Shown: piece after piece, positions 1 through 10,665 of the stretch | How positions within the stretch are numbered: position 1 is the stretch's first letter | Layout: each line of letters begins with the position of its first letter | Assembly: GCA_003116875.1 (NCBI GenBank) | Contig: BCKT01000002.1 | Location: 248,001 to 312,000 of the forward strand | DNA length: 64,000 nt | Direction: 5' to 3' | Origin: Takashimella koratensis | Taxonomy: Eukaryota; Basidiomycota; Tremellomycetes; Trichosporonales; Tetragoniomycetaceae | Notes under the pieces: generated by a model | The model's database searches: none | The model's input: the letters and a program-made list of their open reading frames with translations, nothing else | What the model was told of the DNA's origin: nothing | Position numbers and translations under genes: made by a program

Positions 1-678
1 CATTCAACGCCCGGCTTGCATCTCCCATCTCCCATCATTCATCGCCATCTAGATTCCTTTCAACGTTGCCACCCTCTTCGCATCGCACCACCTCCCCCTC
101 CCTCCCCTTCTCATCGAAACAGCGGGGGCAAGCGCACGGGCACTGCAATACATTAGAAAGGATCTAACCTACTGTCCCCTTCCCCTTGGCTTCCGTTCAC
201 AGCCAGAGCTCGTTGCTCGTTTCGACCACCGCTCGACCCCGACCGCGACCAGGACCACCCTACCCACCGGCCGGATCGCAACGAGGGGCAAACACCGTTC
301 TTGCTCTCTTCCTTGCCTTCAACCATACGTACTCTGCGCCCTTGCATCTGCATGTCTACGCCCCGAGTCACGCCCCGTCCTTGCTGCCTCAAATAAACGA
401 GCCCGATCTGCAACCCCGCTGTGTTGACCCCGTTCTCACCCCTACCTTCCTGCACATTACACACGACTGCACTGCTACGCCCCTTGTTTCTATTTCCATC
501 CCCTTCTCGTCTCATTGCCATCTTCACCTCGCCCTCACCTGACCACCACCACCACCACCACCGCTCATCTCCTTCCCACCCTTGATTCATCCCTCACCTA
601 CTCTTCACTCTCTAACCTCTTCTCCATCTCTCTCCCTCTCCCCTTCACCCTTTACCCCCACCCTCACCCACTCCCACC
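1..678. other. Promoter and leader of the GH5 gene; no gene seen
   Basis: No reading frame here looks like a real protein on either strand. The DNA is strongly C/T-rich, with a short CAC/ACC triplet run near 541-563 and long pyrimidine tracts up to the ATG at 679. Such a pyrimidine-rich stretch before a start codon is common in basidiomycete leaders. Confidence 0.6.
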
Positions 679-3600
679 ATGTCGGAGCCAGAATACCACC
701 CAGTCGGCCGCTCCTCGCCCGACCTCTCCGCTCCCTCTCCCCAGCTCGACAGCCGATCATCACCCTCGCTTCTCTCCCCGGACCAGGCCGACTCGGCGCT
801 CCTCGGTCGCACAGGCACTCCATTCCGACCAGCACCCTCCGTCCGCGACTCGACCTACTCGTCGCTCGCGGCACCCTCCGTCCTCGGTGGTGAAGGCAGG
901 AGGCAGAGTTGGGGTAGTGCGGCGCCGTTGGACCCAGACGCTGCCTCGGAAACTGTGAGTTGCGCTTTGACTGATTTCTCACAACCTGGAACCTGCACCT
1001 TCTACCTATAATTCCTCCCCTTGCGCCCTACTCTTACGCCCCTCTCCCTTCTTGTCCCACGACTTTCCTTTTGTTCTGCAATTAACCACAACCAAAATCC
1101 AGTCCCCGCGTGCTCGCGCTGCTCCTGGTCAGAGCAACCTCGCCCACTCTTCCTTGGGTTGGAACAACACCTCAAACGAGCGGTTCTCCGACGATGACGA
1201 CGGCGAGGGCCACATTGCGCCCGGAATCGTACCCGCCGGCGGAGCGGCAGATGCGGCCGTCGGTGAGAAGCCCGCATGGGCGGAAGGTGCAAGTCGAAGC
1301 AAGGGGCGAAAGTGGCTCTGGATCGCATTGGCGGCGGGAGGTATCCTCATTGTCGGTCTCGCTGTGGGCCTGGGTGTAGGGTAGGTCGTACCGTCTTCCA
1401 TGTCTCCATCGATGAGTTGCTCTTGTCCACTTAGCTGACACTCTACTCAGTCTCACACGCCACTCGAACAAGACCACCTCTGGCTCGTCAGCTCAGGACT
1501 CGAGCGGTCACACCACCTCGGGCGCCTCGGGATCCTCAGGGACAGCAACTGCCACCAGCTCGGGCGCGACACCAACAGCCACCACTGGTGGCCAGGGATC
1601 GCTCATCACGTTCGAGGACGGCACGACGATGACTTACCAGAACTCGTTTGGAGGTCGATGGGTGTACGACGCGGCGAACCCTTTCAACGTGAGTGTTTCC
1701 TGCTGCCTTTTGTTATAGCCAGAGGATAGCGGGAACATTCAAGACTGATGACTCTCAGAACGGTGCTCAATGCAACTCGTGGACGCCTGCTTTGAACCAG
1801 ACCTGGACCTGGGGTATCAACAAGATCCAAGGTGTCAACCTCGGCGGATGGCTCGTGACTGGTGAGTGGCTTCGAATCTTATAGTCCTCAAGCCATTGAC
1901 ACCGTCAGAACCTTTCATCGTTCCGGCAATGTACGAGAAATACGCTACGGGCGCCAACAACCAAACTGCGATTGACGAGTACACTCTCAGTCAGAACATG
2001 GGCAGCAACCTCACCGCCGCCATGACTGAGCACTACGAGACATTCATCACCGAGCAAGACTTTGCTGAGATTGCGACGGCGGGTTTGAACTGGGTTCGCA
2101 TCCCGTTCCCGCACTGGGCAATCTCGACTTGGGATGGGGAACCGTACCTGGAAGGTGTGGCTTGGACTTATTTCCTCAAGGCGATTCAGTGGGCCCGCAA
2201 GTACGGACTTCGTATCAACCTCGATCTCCACACCATGCCCGGAAGTCAGAGTGAGTTTATAGCTGTCCGAAACAGGGCAAAAGCTGATAGATCGCAGACG
2301 GATGGAACCATTCAGGTCACTTAGGTCTGATGAACTGGCTCAACGGTGTCATGGGTCTCGCCAACGCCCAGCGCGGATTGGACTACATCCGCACCCTTGC
2401 GCAGTTCATCAGCCAGGAAGAGTACTCCCCGGTCGTCATGATGTTCGGTTTCGTCAACGAGCCTTATGCCGGGTCGCTCAGCAAGGCCCCTGTTGCTAGC
2501 TTGTGAGTAGCTATGGGGGTGGTTGTGGAAGAAACAGCTACTGACAGCCCCAGCTACCTCGAGGCGTACAACCAGATCCGAGCGGTCACTGGTATCGGCG
2601 CAGGCAAGGGTCCCTTCCTCTCCATCCACGACGGCTTCCTCGGTATCTCCGATTGGTACGGTTTCCTCCCCGGTGCGGACCGCCTCGCGTTTGACCTCCA
2701 CCAATACATGGTACGTTTTCCTGCTGCCTGTGATTGTAAAGACATAGCTGACCCCATCACAGGTGTTCCAGGCACAGCCTCAGGGCACGCTTTCGGCGAT
2801 CTCCACCACACCTTGCGGTTGGTGGGCGGACACGATGAACCAGACCTCGGAGCAGTGGGGTGTCAACTTTGCCGGCGAGTTTTCTTCCGCCACGAACGAG
2901 TAAGTCGGCTGAAAATAAGCATATAGGATCCGTCAGCTGATGAATTTTTCAGCTGCGGTCTGTGGGTGAACGGTGTCGGAGATGGAACCCGTTACGAAGG
3001 GCAGTATGGCGGTATTACTGCAGTCACGGGCTCTTGCGATTTCTGGAACGACTGGACGCAGTGGAACCAGTCGACGATTTCGGATCTGCAGCACTTTACT
3101 CTCGCGAGCATGGACGCTCTCCAGGTGAGCCGAGCAGAGTGAAATGCGTAAGCAGTCAGCTGACTTGAATTCACAGAACTATTTCTACTGGACGTGGAAG
3201 ATTGGAAACAGCACGAGCGGTGTCGCCCAGGTCAACCCAATGTGGCACTACCGTCTCGGCTGGCAGGAGGGCTGGGTCCCGAAGGGTGAGCTAGTTTTCA
3301 ACGTTTGATATGGACAGCTAGAACTGACACTTCGCAGACCCTCGCTCGGCCGTCGGTATTTGTGCCGGTGACGGAGTTTCGGATAACCAGTTCTCGGGCA
3401 CTTACTCGTCTGCGTGGATGACTGGTGGCGTGAGTATCTAAATCCAGCTTGAATTTGATCACCTTCCACCTCAGTTTTATCAAGCTAACGTGACATAGTC
3501 TGGCGCTGGAACCATCGCTGCGGCTCAAACCTCTTCGTGGCCCTGGCCTCCTGCCTCATTCACCGACATGCCCTCCGCCTCTATCTCTTTGCTCCCTCAA

Positions 3601-3864
3601 TACACCCAAACTGGCACTCCGGTCACTCTCAGTGGACCGACCTATACTTCCCCGGGATCCACCGCGACCATTGCTGCAGGTAACGGGTGGGCGAACCCTT
3701 CGGACGATTTGAGAAAGGCCTATGCGGCCATCTCGGGTTGCGCATACCCGTCAGAGTACTTTGCAGCGACGTTGAGCGTGACGGCGGGCGAATGTGGAGC
3801 CGGGTTGAGTCAGCCGACGAAACGCGCGGTAGGAGCGGAACCGACTCCTCAGGCCAGGGCCTAA
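679..3864 (+). CDS. exgD: Membrane-anchored exo-beta-1,3-glucanase (glucan 1,3-beta-glucosidase, GH5)
   Basis: Predicted to release glucose from beta-1,3-glucan in the cell wall. The gene has roughly ten exons. The N-terminus is a cytosolic Ser/Pro-rich tail, then one membrane segment (KWLWIALAAGGILIVGLAVG, about 1315-1380), then a Ser/Thr/Gly-rich stalk, so it is a type II anchored enzyme like Aspergillus ExgD. The GH5 domain follows: INKIQGVNLGGWLVT, WVRIPFPHWAI, NLDLHTMPGSQNG, the acid/base Glu in FVNEPY (codon 2459-2461) and the nucleophile Glu in FAGEFS (2877-2879). The start follows a pyrimidine-rich leader. The stop TAA lies in the first copy of a 17-bp tandem duplication (3852-3885). 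Family call is firm. The symbol is by analogy with the membrane-anchored type and less certain. Confidence 0.9.
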
Positions 3865-3885
3865 GGTCGGCCAGGGCCTAAGGTC
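3852..3885. repeat. 17-bp perfect tandem duplication over the GH5 stop codon
   Basis: Two adjacent identical 17-bp units at 3852-3868 and 3869-3885. The stop codon at 3862-3864 lies in the first unit, so the second copy is 3' UTR. Confidence 0.85.
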
Positions 3886-4954
3886 GGCCTTTCACCTTTC
3901 CCCGGGCCTTGACGGTTTGCTCGATCCCTCACTTCGTTTGTTATACTTTACCGGCTCATTACCTCATTTCACGGACTTTTGACGTCCTGTCTGATCGATC
4001 AGACTCACGCACACGCACCTACTATCGTCACACCTCGACTAGGGTAGAGGTCATGCTCGATAACTGGGATTCACGTATACGGACGCTTGCCTCCTCTCTT
4101 ATAATCCCCAGCATTCACTGGACTGTTCTTCTCCCTCCCTTGTTTCTATGTTCATGTTCCTCACTCACGAAATTCACGAAATTCGTGCTTTCTTTATCTT
4201 TTCTTTTCCTTTCGGTTACGTTGACATTGGCTCCTGTTCCCTCACACACCGCGTTAACGATGTTTTGTTTCAACCCTCTCTTCATTCACTCTCTTTTTCT
4301 CGTACTCTACGTACGCCTTGCGTCATAGTTGTGTATCAAGTACTTTCCCCCCCCCCCCCCACCCCGACCTACCACATGTTGAGCTCCCTCCTTGTTTTTC
4401 TCGTGATTTCCATTTTCAGTATTCGAGTCACATAATTGCACTCTCTTTCCTCTCGGTTGCTTAAACGTATGCAAACGTCCCATGGTTGGTTGATTTCAGA
4501 CCTACTGATCTAGGCTTTGATCGCCACAGACGCGAAGGGGACTGACTGGTGCATGACCTCGTCTCTCGTTTGAAAGACTGGTAGGGTAGTCGTTTTACAC
4601 GTCGTAATAGGCAATTATCGAAGACGTATCTGGGGGTCGTACGAACAAGTTGAGAGTAAGGAATCAACCACGAGCCCGGATTGTACGGGAAGAAGGGACT
4701 AGGGCCTATGTATATCACACCTTTGAACGCATGAAACCGGCGCACAGCCAAGTGCTTTTTTTTCTACTCTGCCGTTTCAGAAGACGTCCGAGAATGAAAA
4801 GAGAGAGAAGACCTATGAATTGTAATAATCGCCTCCCGACTACGCTGAGCGAGTGTACGTACGCTTGAGCCTTTTGAGCTCCTTGAGCTTGAGAGACTGA
4901 GAGACCTGAACATCCTGAACCCACCTACCCACGGTCCCATTCGATCTCTCGACT
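3886..4954. other. Intergenic region between convergent genes; no gene seen
   Basis: 3' flank of the GH5 gene and of the FAD protein gene, which converge here. It holds a run of 14 C at 4347-4360. Frames crossing it are short and have no recognisable protein features. Confidence 0.55.
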
Positions 4955-7387
4955 TTACTGAACCTTCTTAATTCTCTCACTCTGACTCACTTCGCCAATC
5001 CAGTACTTCCTAATCCTGTTCACCTCATCTTTCACTCTCTTCGCCTTGAGTTGGGCCGCCAATCTCTGTCCAAGTGCCAAAACCAATACGATCCCCCAAG
5101 CTACCCAACCCCAAATCACTGTGGTCCCCCACCACCTCCTTGCGACCTGCACTAATCTCACCGCAACCCGGGCCAGCTTCTCCTCTGTCGAAACCGCCGG
5201 GATCCCCCGTTTCGTTGGAAGGTAAGGGAATGGCGGGTCCACATTGAATGGAGCCTCAGTGACGAGTTTCATACCCGACGCGAAACCATCTTCGTGGAAG
5301 CCATAGTTGGTCCAAGCACCGACAAAGCTGATACCCCGCTGGTTCTGGATAGAAGGGAGGAGTCGTTGAGCAGAGATGGAGGAGGACGTCATCATGGGGT
5401 GGTGGTAAGTCCATGACCCGATGATCTTGGTCGAGTCGATAGGGGTAGGTGGGTTAAGCGTGACGAGAACGGGACCGTGTTCCTCCTCGGGAAGGTGTTG
5501 GAGGATGTTCATTCCGTATGTCCTGTGTGTGTTAGCTAGGGGTTTATGTCCAGGATGGCTCGAGACAACTCACAGAGAGACAGAATCAATGGTGGAAGAA
5601 GAGGTCTGGGTGTCTAACGGCTCCTTCGAGCTCGAAGTGAGGTAGTTCCAGGCTGTGAAAGTCAGCAGGAGCATTTGAAGATGTTGGGCTTCACCCACCC
5701 GAGTAAGCCTTTTTACGAATCGGGATAAACTGCGCTATTGTCAGTGGGTAATCACTTGATGGAAGATAGCTGACCCACCTTGTCGTCCCAATGCAGCACG
5801 GCCTCGTTCTTGCTCCATTGGCTCGGGATCAACGCCTTTTCCTCGGCCGTCGAAATCCCCCCGCCTCGCCGAAGCATCTCCAACGTGGTATCCGCGTGAG
5901 TCCTGGGTCGTTTCAGCTCTCTTTCTTGATCATATGGCGATGAGCTGGGACTCACGCCAAGATGACATGGTCGTAGCCGTGTTTAGTCCCCGAGGCCTCC
6001 TCCAGTGTCACCCCGCCATCATGGGTACTGATCGCCACGATCTCAGTGTTCAGGTGTAGGTTCTCCTCGGGCAACTTGCTCAAGATTGCATCAACGTATT
6101 TCTTTCTGGGATCGCGAGTCAGCTCTATAGGAAGGGTCTCCGGATCCGGTCACAAAGTACCACAAATCGACTACTCGAGTACTCACGCGCCACCGTTAAC
6201 CGTGAGCCATTTGGGTTTTCCAGTGATTTGGAGGAGATGGTGGTTCCAGAAAAACCGGATCAACGTGATCGCTGGGAAATCGAGGGCGCATTTATCCTCG
6301 GGCGTTGACCAGATCGCCGCCGTCATAGGCTTGGACAGTCAGCATGGATTCGCAAGATCGGAAAGCATTCGAGCTCACCAAGAGATAGTCATCTTTGAAA
6401 GCTTGCGAGTATCCCTCTTTATCCAGGTACTCGCCGATACTGATCTCTCGCCCTCCTTTGCCCTCGGACTCACGGAGCAGGTCCAGCGCGAAGAGGTTGA
6501 ACCGAACCACGTCCCAAACCATTCGGTACAGCCGGGGGTTGAACCTATCCCAGATCAACTATCAGCTCTCATTGGATATAATCGCGTAGAGAGCTGTAGT
6601 CCTCGACCTCTGGGTGGAAGTGAGACGACAAAGCCCACTCACACGTTACCGAGCTGGCAGAAGACACCTGAAAGACCTTCACCACACCATTCGAACGCCC
6701 CTTGGTCTCGAGAGATGGAGAAGGTCATCTCGGTGGGTAAGAGTGGGATGTGGAGGTGACGAAGGAACCGGAGGAAGTTGGGGTACGTGTGTGGGTTGAG
6801 CACGATCTGAGGGCAGGTGGAAGAGGGAGCGGGAGGAGGACAAGGAAGGGTGGGGAGAAGTGGAAAGTACCCAAGGAGGGGAGGAAGAGGTCAATCAGCT
6901 TTTGAGTTTGTCCTAGCAGCACAAAGATCACTCACAAAGCCCCTATCTACTGTCAGCTAACTTAATGTGTATCGAAGCGGAACACTCACGTATCTACCAT
7001 GCAGCTCTTCTTTCCCTCTCCTGAGGGATATTCAGCTCTTTTGCGTCAAATACAACAGCTTATAGACTCACGATGGAACTCGACGGTATGCGTATGTCCA
7101 CCTGGGTAATCATTCTTCTCGTATATATTCACTTCGTGCTCCGAGTACTCGTTGAGCAGCTAGTCGGGTGGATCAGAGGTGGGAAGAGATTAGATTAGCG
7201 CTCAATGTTCATTGAGTGAGATGGTTCGCTTAGCGGGTACTCGGTCGGATGAATATCGCCCGAGCAAGAAAGAGTGAGGAAGTGAGGTGACTTGTTGGAT
7301 GGGGAAGAAGGACGAGATCAGAGTTGGGTAACGTACCCATAGCGCGGAAAGACCCGAGACGCCTGCGCCGACGATGGCGACGCGCAT
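4955..7387 (-). CDS. FAD-dependent amine-oxidase-like protein (COG2907 type)
   Basis: The N-terminus, MRVAIVGAGVSGLSALW, is a Rossmann GxGxxG dinucleotide-binding motif and fixes the start at 7387. Later exons give YEKNDYPGGHTHTV, NPHTYPNFLRFLRHLHIP, SFSISRDQGAFEWCG, NHHLLQITGKPKWLTVNGG and, near the C-terminus, GISFVGAWTNYGFHEDGFAS. These match the predicted NAD/FAD-binding protein family COG2907, which in bacteria often sits beside cyclopropane fatty-acid synthases. The C-terminus has a hydrophobic segment (VIWGWVAWGIVLVLALGQ, about 5060-5130) and a basic tail, so it may be membrane-tethered. There are many short introns. The substrate is unknown; a lipid-modifying role is only an inference from bacterial relatives. 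Converges on the GH5 gene. Confidence 0.8.
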
Positions 7388-7601
7388 GGTAGGTGTGTGT
7401 CGGGGTCGGGGTCGGGGTCGAGGGTGAGGTAAGTTGGTGTGTACGAGGTTGTGAAGAGGAGGGGGGAGTGGGAATAGGGATGGGCGGAATGTACTGTAGA
7501 GAGGAGGAGATGACGAGGGCCAAGGGCTGGGTAAGGGGAGGAATCTGGACGGTGGACTAGGTACAAGGAAGGAAGGTAGTACAAGGAAGGAAGGTGATGG
7601 A

Positions 7602-7634
<33 letters not shown>

Positions 7635-8264
7635 TCCAGCAACTACCCCGTCGTTGTCAACGTGCCCGGCCCAGTCATCGCACGCGGGCATCTCATCGTT
7701 GCCCGTGTCCTAGTCCTCGCTCACGCCGTTGACGCACCAGTCCGGGGACCCCACTCACCTAACCAGCAGCGATCGGGATCGGATCCAGATCCATCGCGCC
7801 GTATAGGCGTGCGACATGTTCCCAAATAGCCGTGGTGAGCGAGTAGGCGCGCGGGAGGGGGAGGACCAATGAAGCGGTCCTGATTAGAAATAAGCGCGGT
7901 GGAGATCTCAGGGCCCAAGTCTCGGGGGATTTAACAACCAAGTACAATGTAATTAGGATTTCCTTTGTTGGGGCGTAATCAACCCGTGTGATATTCCTAA
8001 TCCTCGGCGGGATTTCCTAATGTTTCGGTTATCGGGGCCGACACGGTGACGAGGCGACATGTGTGTGTGCTGATGCAGCCTACGTACGGTGAGTGACAAT
8101 CTAAAAAATTCATCCTTTGTTCATCCTTTTATCACTGACTCATCTCAGACACTCTCCCTTGCTCTCTTTACTTTTACTCACACCCACTTACAACCTCAAC
8201 CTCTCCCTCACCTGTCTATCCCTTCTCTCATCCTCACACTTTCTCCCACCCACACCTCTTCGCC
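7388..8264. promoter_or_regulatory. Divergent promoter region between the FAD protein and CCC1 genes
   Basis: Two genes start outward from this 880-bp gap. It holds a GA-rich block (about 7400-7600), a 16-bp duplicated GTACAAGGAAGGAAGG unit near 7560-7593, an AC dinucleotide run (7603-7633) and a pyrimidine-rich leader before 8265. No coding region seen. Confidence 0.5.
7603..7633. repeat. AC dinucleotide microsatellite
   Basis: About 15 uninterrupted AC units in the divergent promoter gap. Confidence 0.9.
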
Positions 8265-10069
8265 ATGTCGTGCTGCGGCGGCAAAAACTGCTCTTCCTCT
8301 TCTTTTCCCGCGCCTACCTCCGCGTGCGGGTCCGGCTCTGGCGCGTGTTGCGGCGGGTCCAAGTGTGGACGCGGTACCACTGCCACGGCATCTACCAGTC
8401 TTCTCAACCGGGCGGCCACTAATGGCGCTTCCACCCCCACATCCGATGCCCCTTCGTACGGCGCTGTACAGACGACGAGCGGCGAGTCCGTTAAACTTCG
8501 TGGTGGCGCGAAACAGCACGCGCCCAAGGGCCAAGCCAAATCCATGGGCTCTATCTGGCCAGTCAACGCTATCTTAGCCCCCACGACGCCGGGGGCTATG
8601 CGCGTTGAGGATTTGGTCTCACACGAGGATCCATTGGGGACCAAATGTGGAGCAAATCACAGGACCGATGGACAGTGCTGTGAGTGACGAATCGCAGAGA
8701 TAAGGGTAGAGAATCGAGATTGATTGTGTGGTCGAGACGTTGGGCGATTTGGCTGACGTTACTAGGTAAAGACCTCAAGGGAGACGACGAGCGCCACCTG
8801 ATCGACCCGGACATTGTTCGCGACATGTAAGTTGGAGCTAACTTGTATGAATCCTCCTCCTCCTCTCATCACTGACATTCCCAGCATCATCGGCCTATCT
8901 GACGGACTCACCGTCCCATTCGCACTCACCGCGGGCCTCTCGTCCATCGGTTCTTCCAAGCTCGTCGTCACTGGTGGTCTTGCCGAACTCTGCGCGGGCG
9001 CTATCTCCATGGGCCTTGGAGGGTTTCGTGAGTTTCTCCTTTGTCACATACTCTACGACTTTAAGTTAACATTGCTGACAATGTCGCTTCTTCTGCTACA
9101 CCTTGCCATTGCCGTCGCTCTTGATCTCCCTATTCCTTCTTCTTACCTCGCTCGCATCACCCCTGCTCTCGTTACTCCTACCTTGGCTCCGGTCGCTACG
9201 CTCGCGATGATCGAGTAGTCGCCTCCCAAGCCGAGCTCGACCACTTCCACTACCTCCGTAAACAGACCGCGGCGCGTGTCCTCCGTTCCTGCGCAGGCGA
9301 GATGGAACGTGAAGTGCATGCGATCCTCGGTCCTCTCGGCGTCAAGGAGGCTCTGTCGCGTTTAATCGCCGGCGACTTGAGGTCGATCGAGGACGAGAGT
9401 TATGCACCCCAGGACGGAGTAGGGAGCGAGGGCGTTGTCGCGTCCACGAGAAGGGCAAGGAGCGGAGCAGGAGGGGATGAAGAGGCCGGTGTTAAAGGAG
9501 ATCCGAATATGGGGTTGACTGCGTTCTTGTTGAAGTTTGGAGAGGGTTTGGGTGAGTCTTTGCTCTCCGTATCGGTGCCTTTCCGTCGCTCTGGTAGTTT
9601 ACGTTGAGGCGCTGTTATCGACTACCAACAAAAGTACACAGCTGACATCTATCTTCCCTCTTTCCAATACCACGACCACAGAGGAAGTCCCCCGATCCCG
9701 CCTTTGGGTATCCGCTCTCACCATCGGCCTATCGTACTTTATCGGTGGTCTTATCCCTCTCGTTCCTTATATGATGACATCAACAGCCAACGAGGGTCTT
9801 CTCATCTCGGCCGTAGTAACTTGTGTCATCTTGCTCATCTTTGGCGGTGTCAAGACGTACTTCACGTAAGTGATATACTGGCTTCAAAGGCATAATTCGG
9901 GGAGGAGGGAGGGGGGGGGAATTGACAAATTGTGCTGATGATGATACGCAGCGGAGCAACGGGAGGGTACGGAGGGTATCTCTGGGGATCGATCAGTACC
10001 ATGGTCGTGGGCGGTCTCGCTGCCGGTGCAGCATACGGTCTCGTCAAGCTTCTCGACGTGCAGGAATAA
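8265..10069 (+). CDS. CCC1: CCC1/VIT1-family vacuolar iron/manganese transporter with Cys-rich N-terminal tail
   Basis: Members of this family carry Fe2+/Mn2+ from the cytosol into the vacuole. Helix 1 is IIGLSDGLTVPFALTAGLSS, with the conserved Asp and the PFALTAGL core; SKLVVTGGLAELCAGAISMG forms the next helix. A charged cytosolic metal-binding stretch follows (ASQAELDHFHYLRKQTAARV, then EMEREVHAILGPLG). Three more helices come after it (LWVSALTIGLSYFIGGLIPL; LLISAVVTCVILLIFGGVKT; SISTMVVGGLAAGAAYGLVK) and the protein ends LLDVQE. The odd part is the roughly 150-residue N-terminal extension. It begins MSCCGGKNCSSSS and holds seven Cys in the first 34 residues. A second cluster (KCGANHRTDGQCCKD) lies just before helix 1. 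Five introns or so; the ATG at 8265 follows a pyrimidine leader. Confidence 0.9.
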
Positions 10070-10665
10070 TTTTGCACGCGGTGCACTTTACCAACCCGCG
10101 TATTGGATACTGTAGAACGAAATCAAATTCAACGACGATATCAACATTGAAACGAGATCAAACTCGACGTTTCACAAACAGAGAGTTATCACTCTACCTC
10201 CTCATTCGACCTGTTACTTTTCGCACTTTACTCGATACGAGCGAGTGTAGTGATTCTTTGAACTCTGGTTTAGCGTGTTTCTCTGCCAAGTGGGTTTTGT
10301 CACCTCAATGTTCGTGCTCAACTTTAGAACTCTTCCCCCTTCTGGACTTTTGTATCACGAATGTAACTTTTTTTATATAAAAACTACGTCTCACCCAACA
10401 CAACGAGGGGTCATTTGCTTTCGGGGCCGTTCGCTTTCGCCAGTTCCATACCAAGTCCCATATTGTGTAACGTGGAAAGGAAAAAAAGGTGCGATTGCAT
10501 CTGTATCTGATCTGATCCAGGTATAGTGTAAGGCGCATAATAGTGCAAGAGGAATGAAGCTCTGTCTCTGTCTCCATCTCTCCCTCTGACTCTCTCTCTC
10601 TCTCTCTGTGCCTCTCTCTCTGTGTCTCTGCGCGACTCGTTAGATCTCTCTGCATGTGTCTCGCT
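10070..10665. other. Intergenic region between convergent genes, with a CT-rich microsatellite
   Basis: 3' flank of CCC1 and of the GT90 gene. It holds a T/A-rich stretch near 10368-10385 and an imperfect CT/TCTG repeat at about 10555-10640. No coding region seen. Confidence 0.5.
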
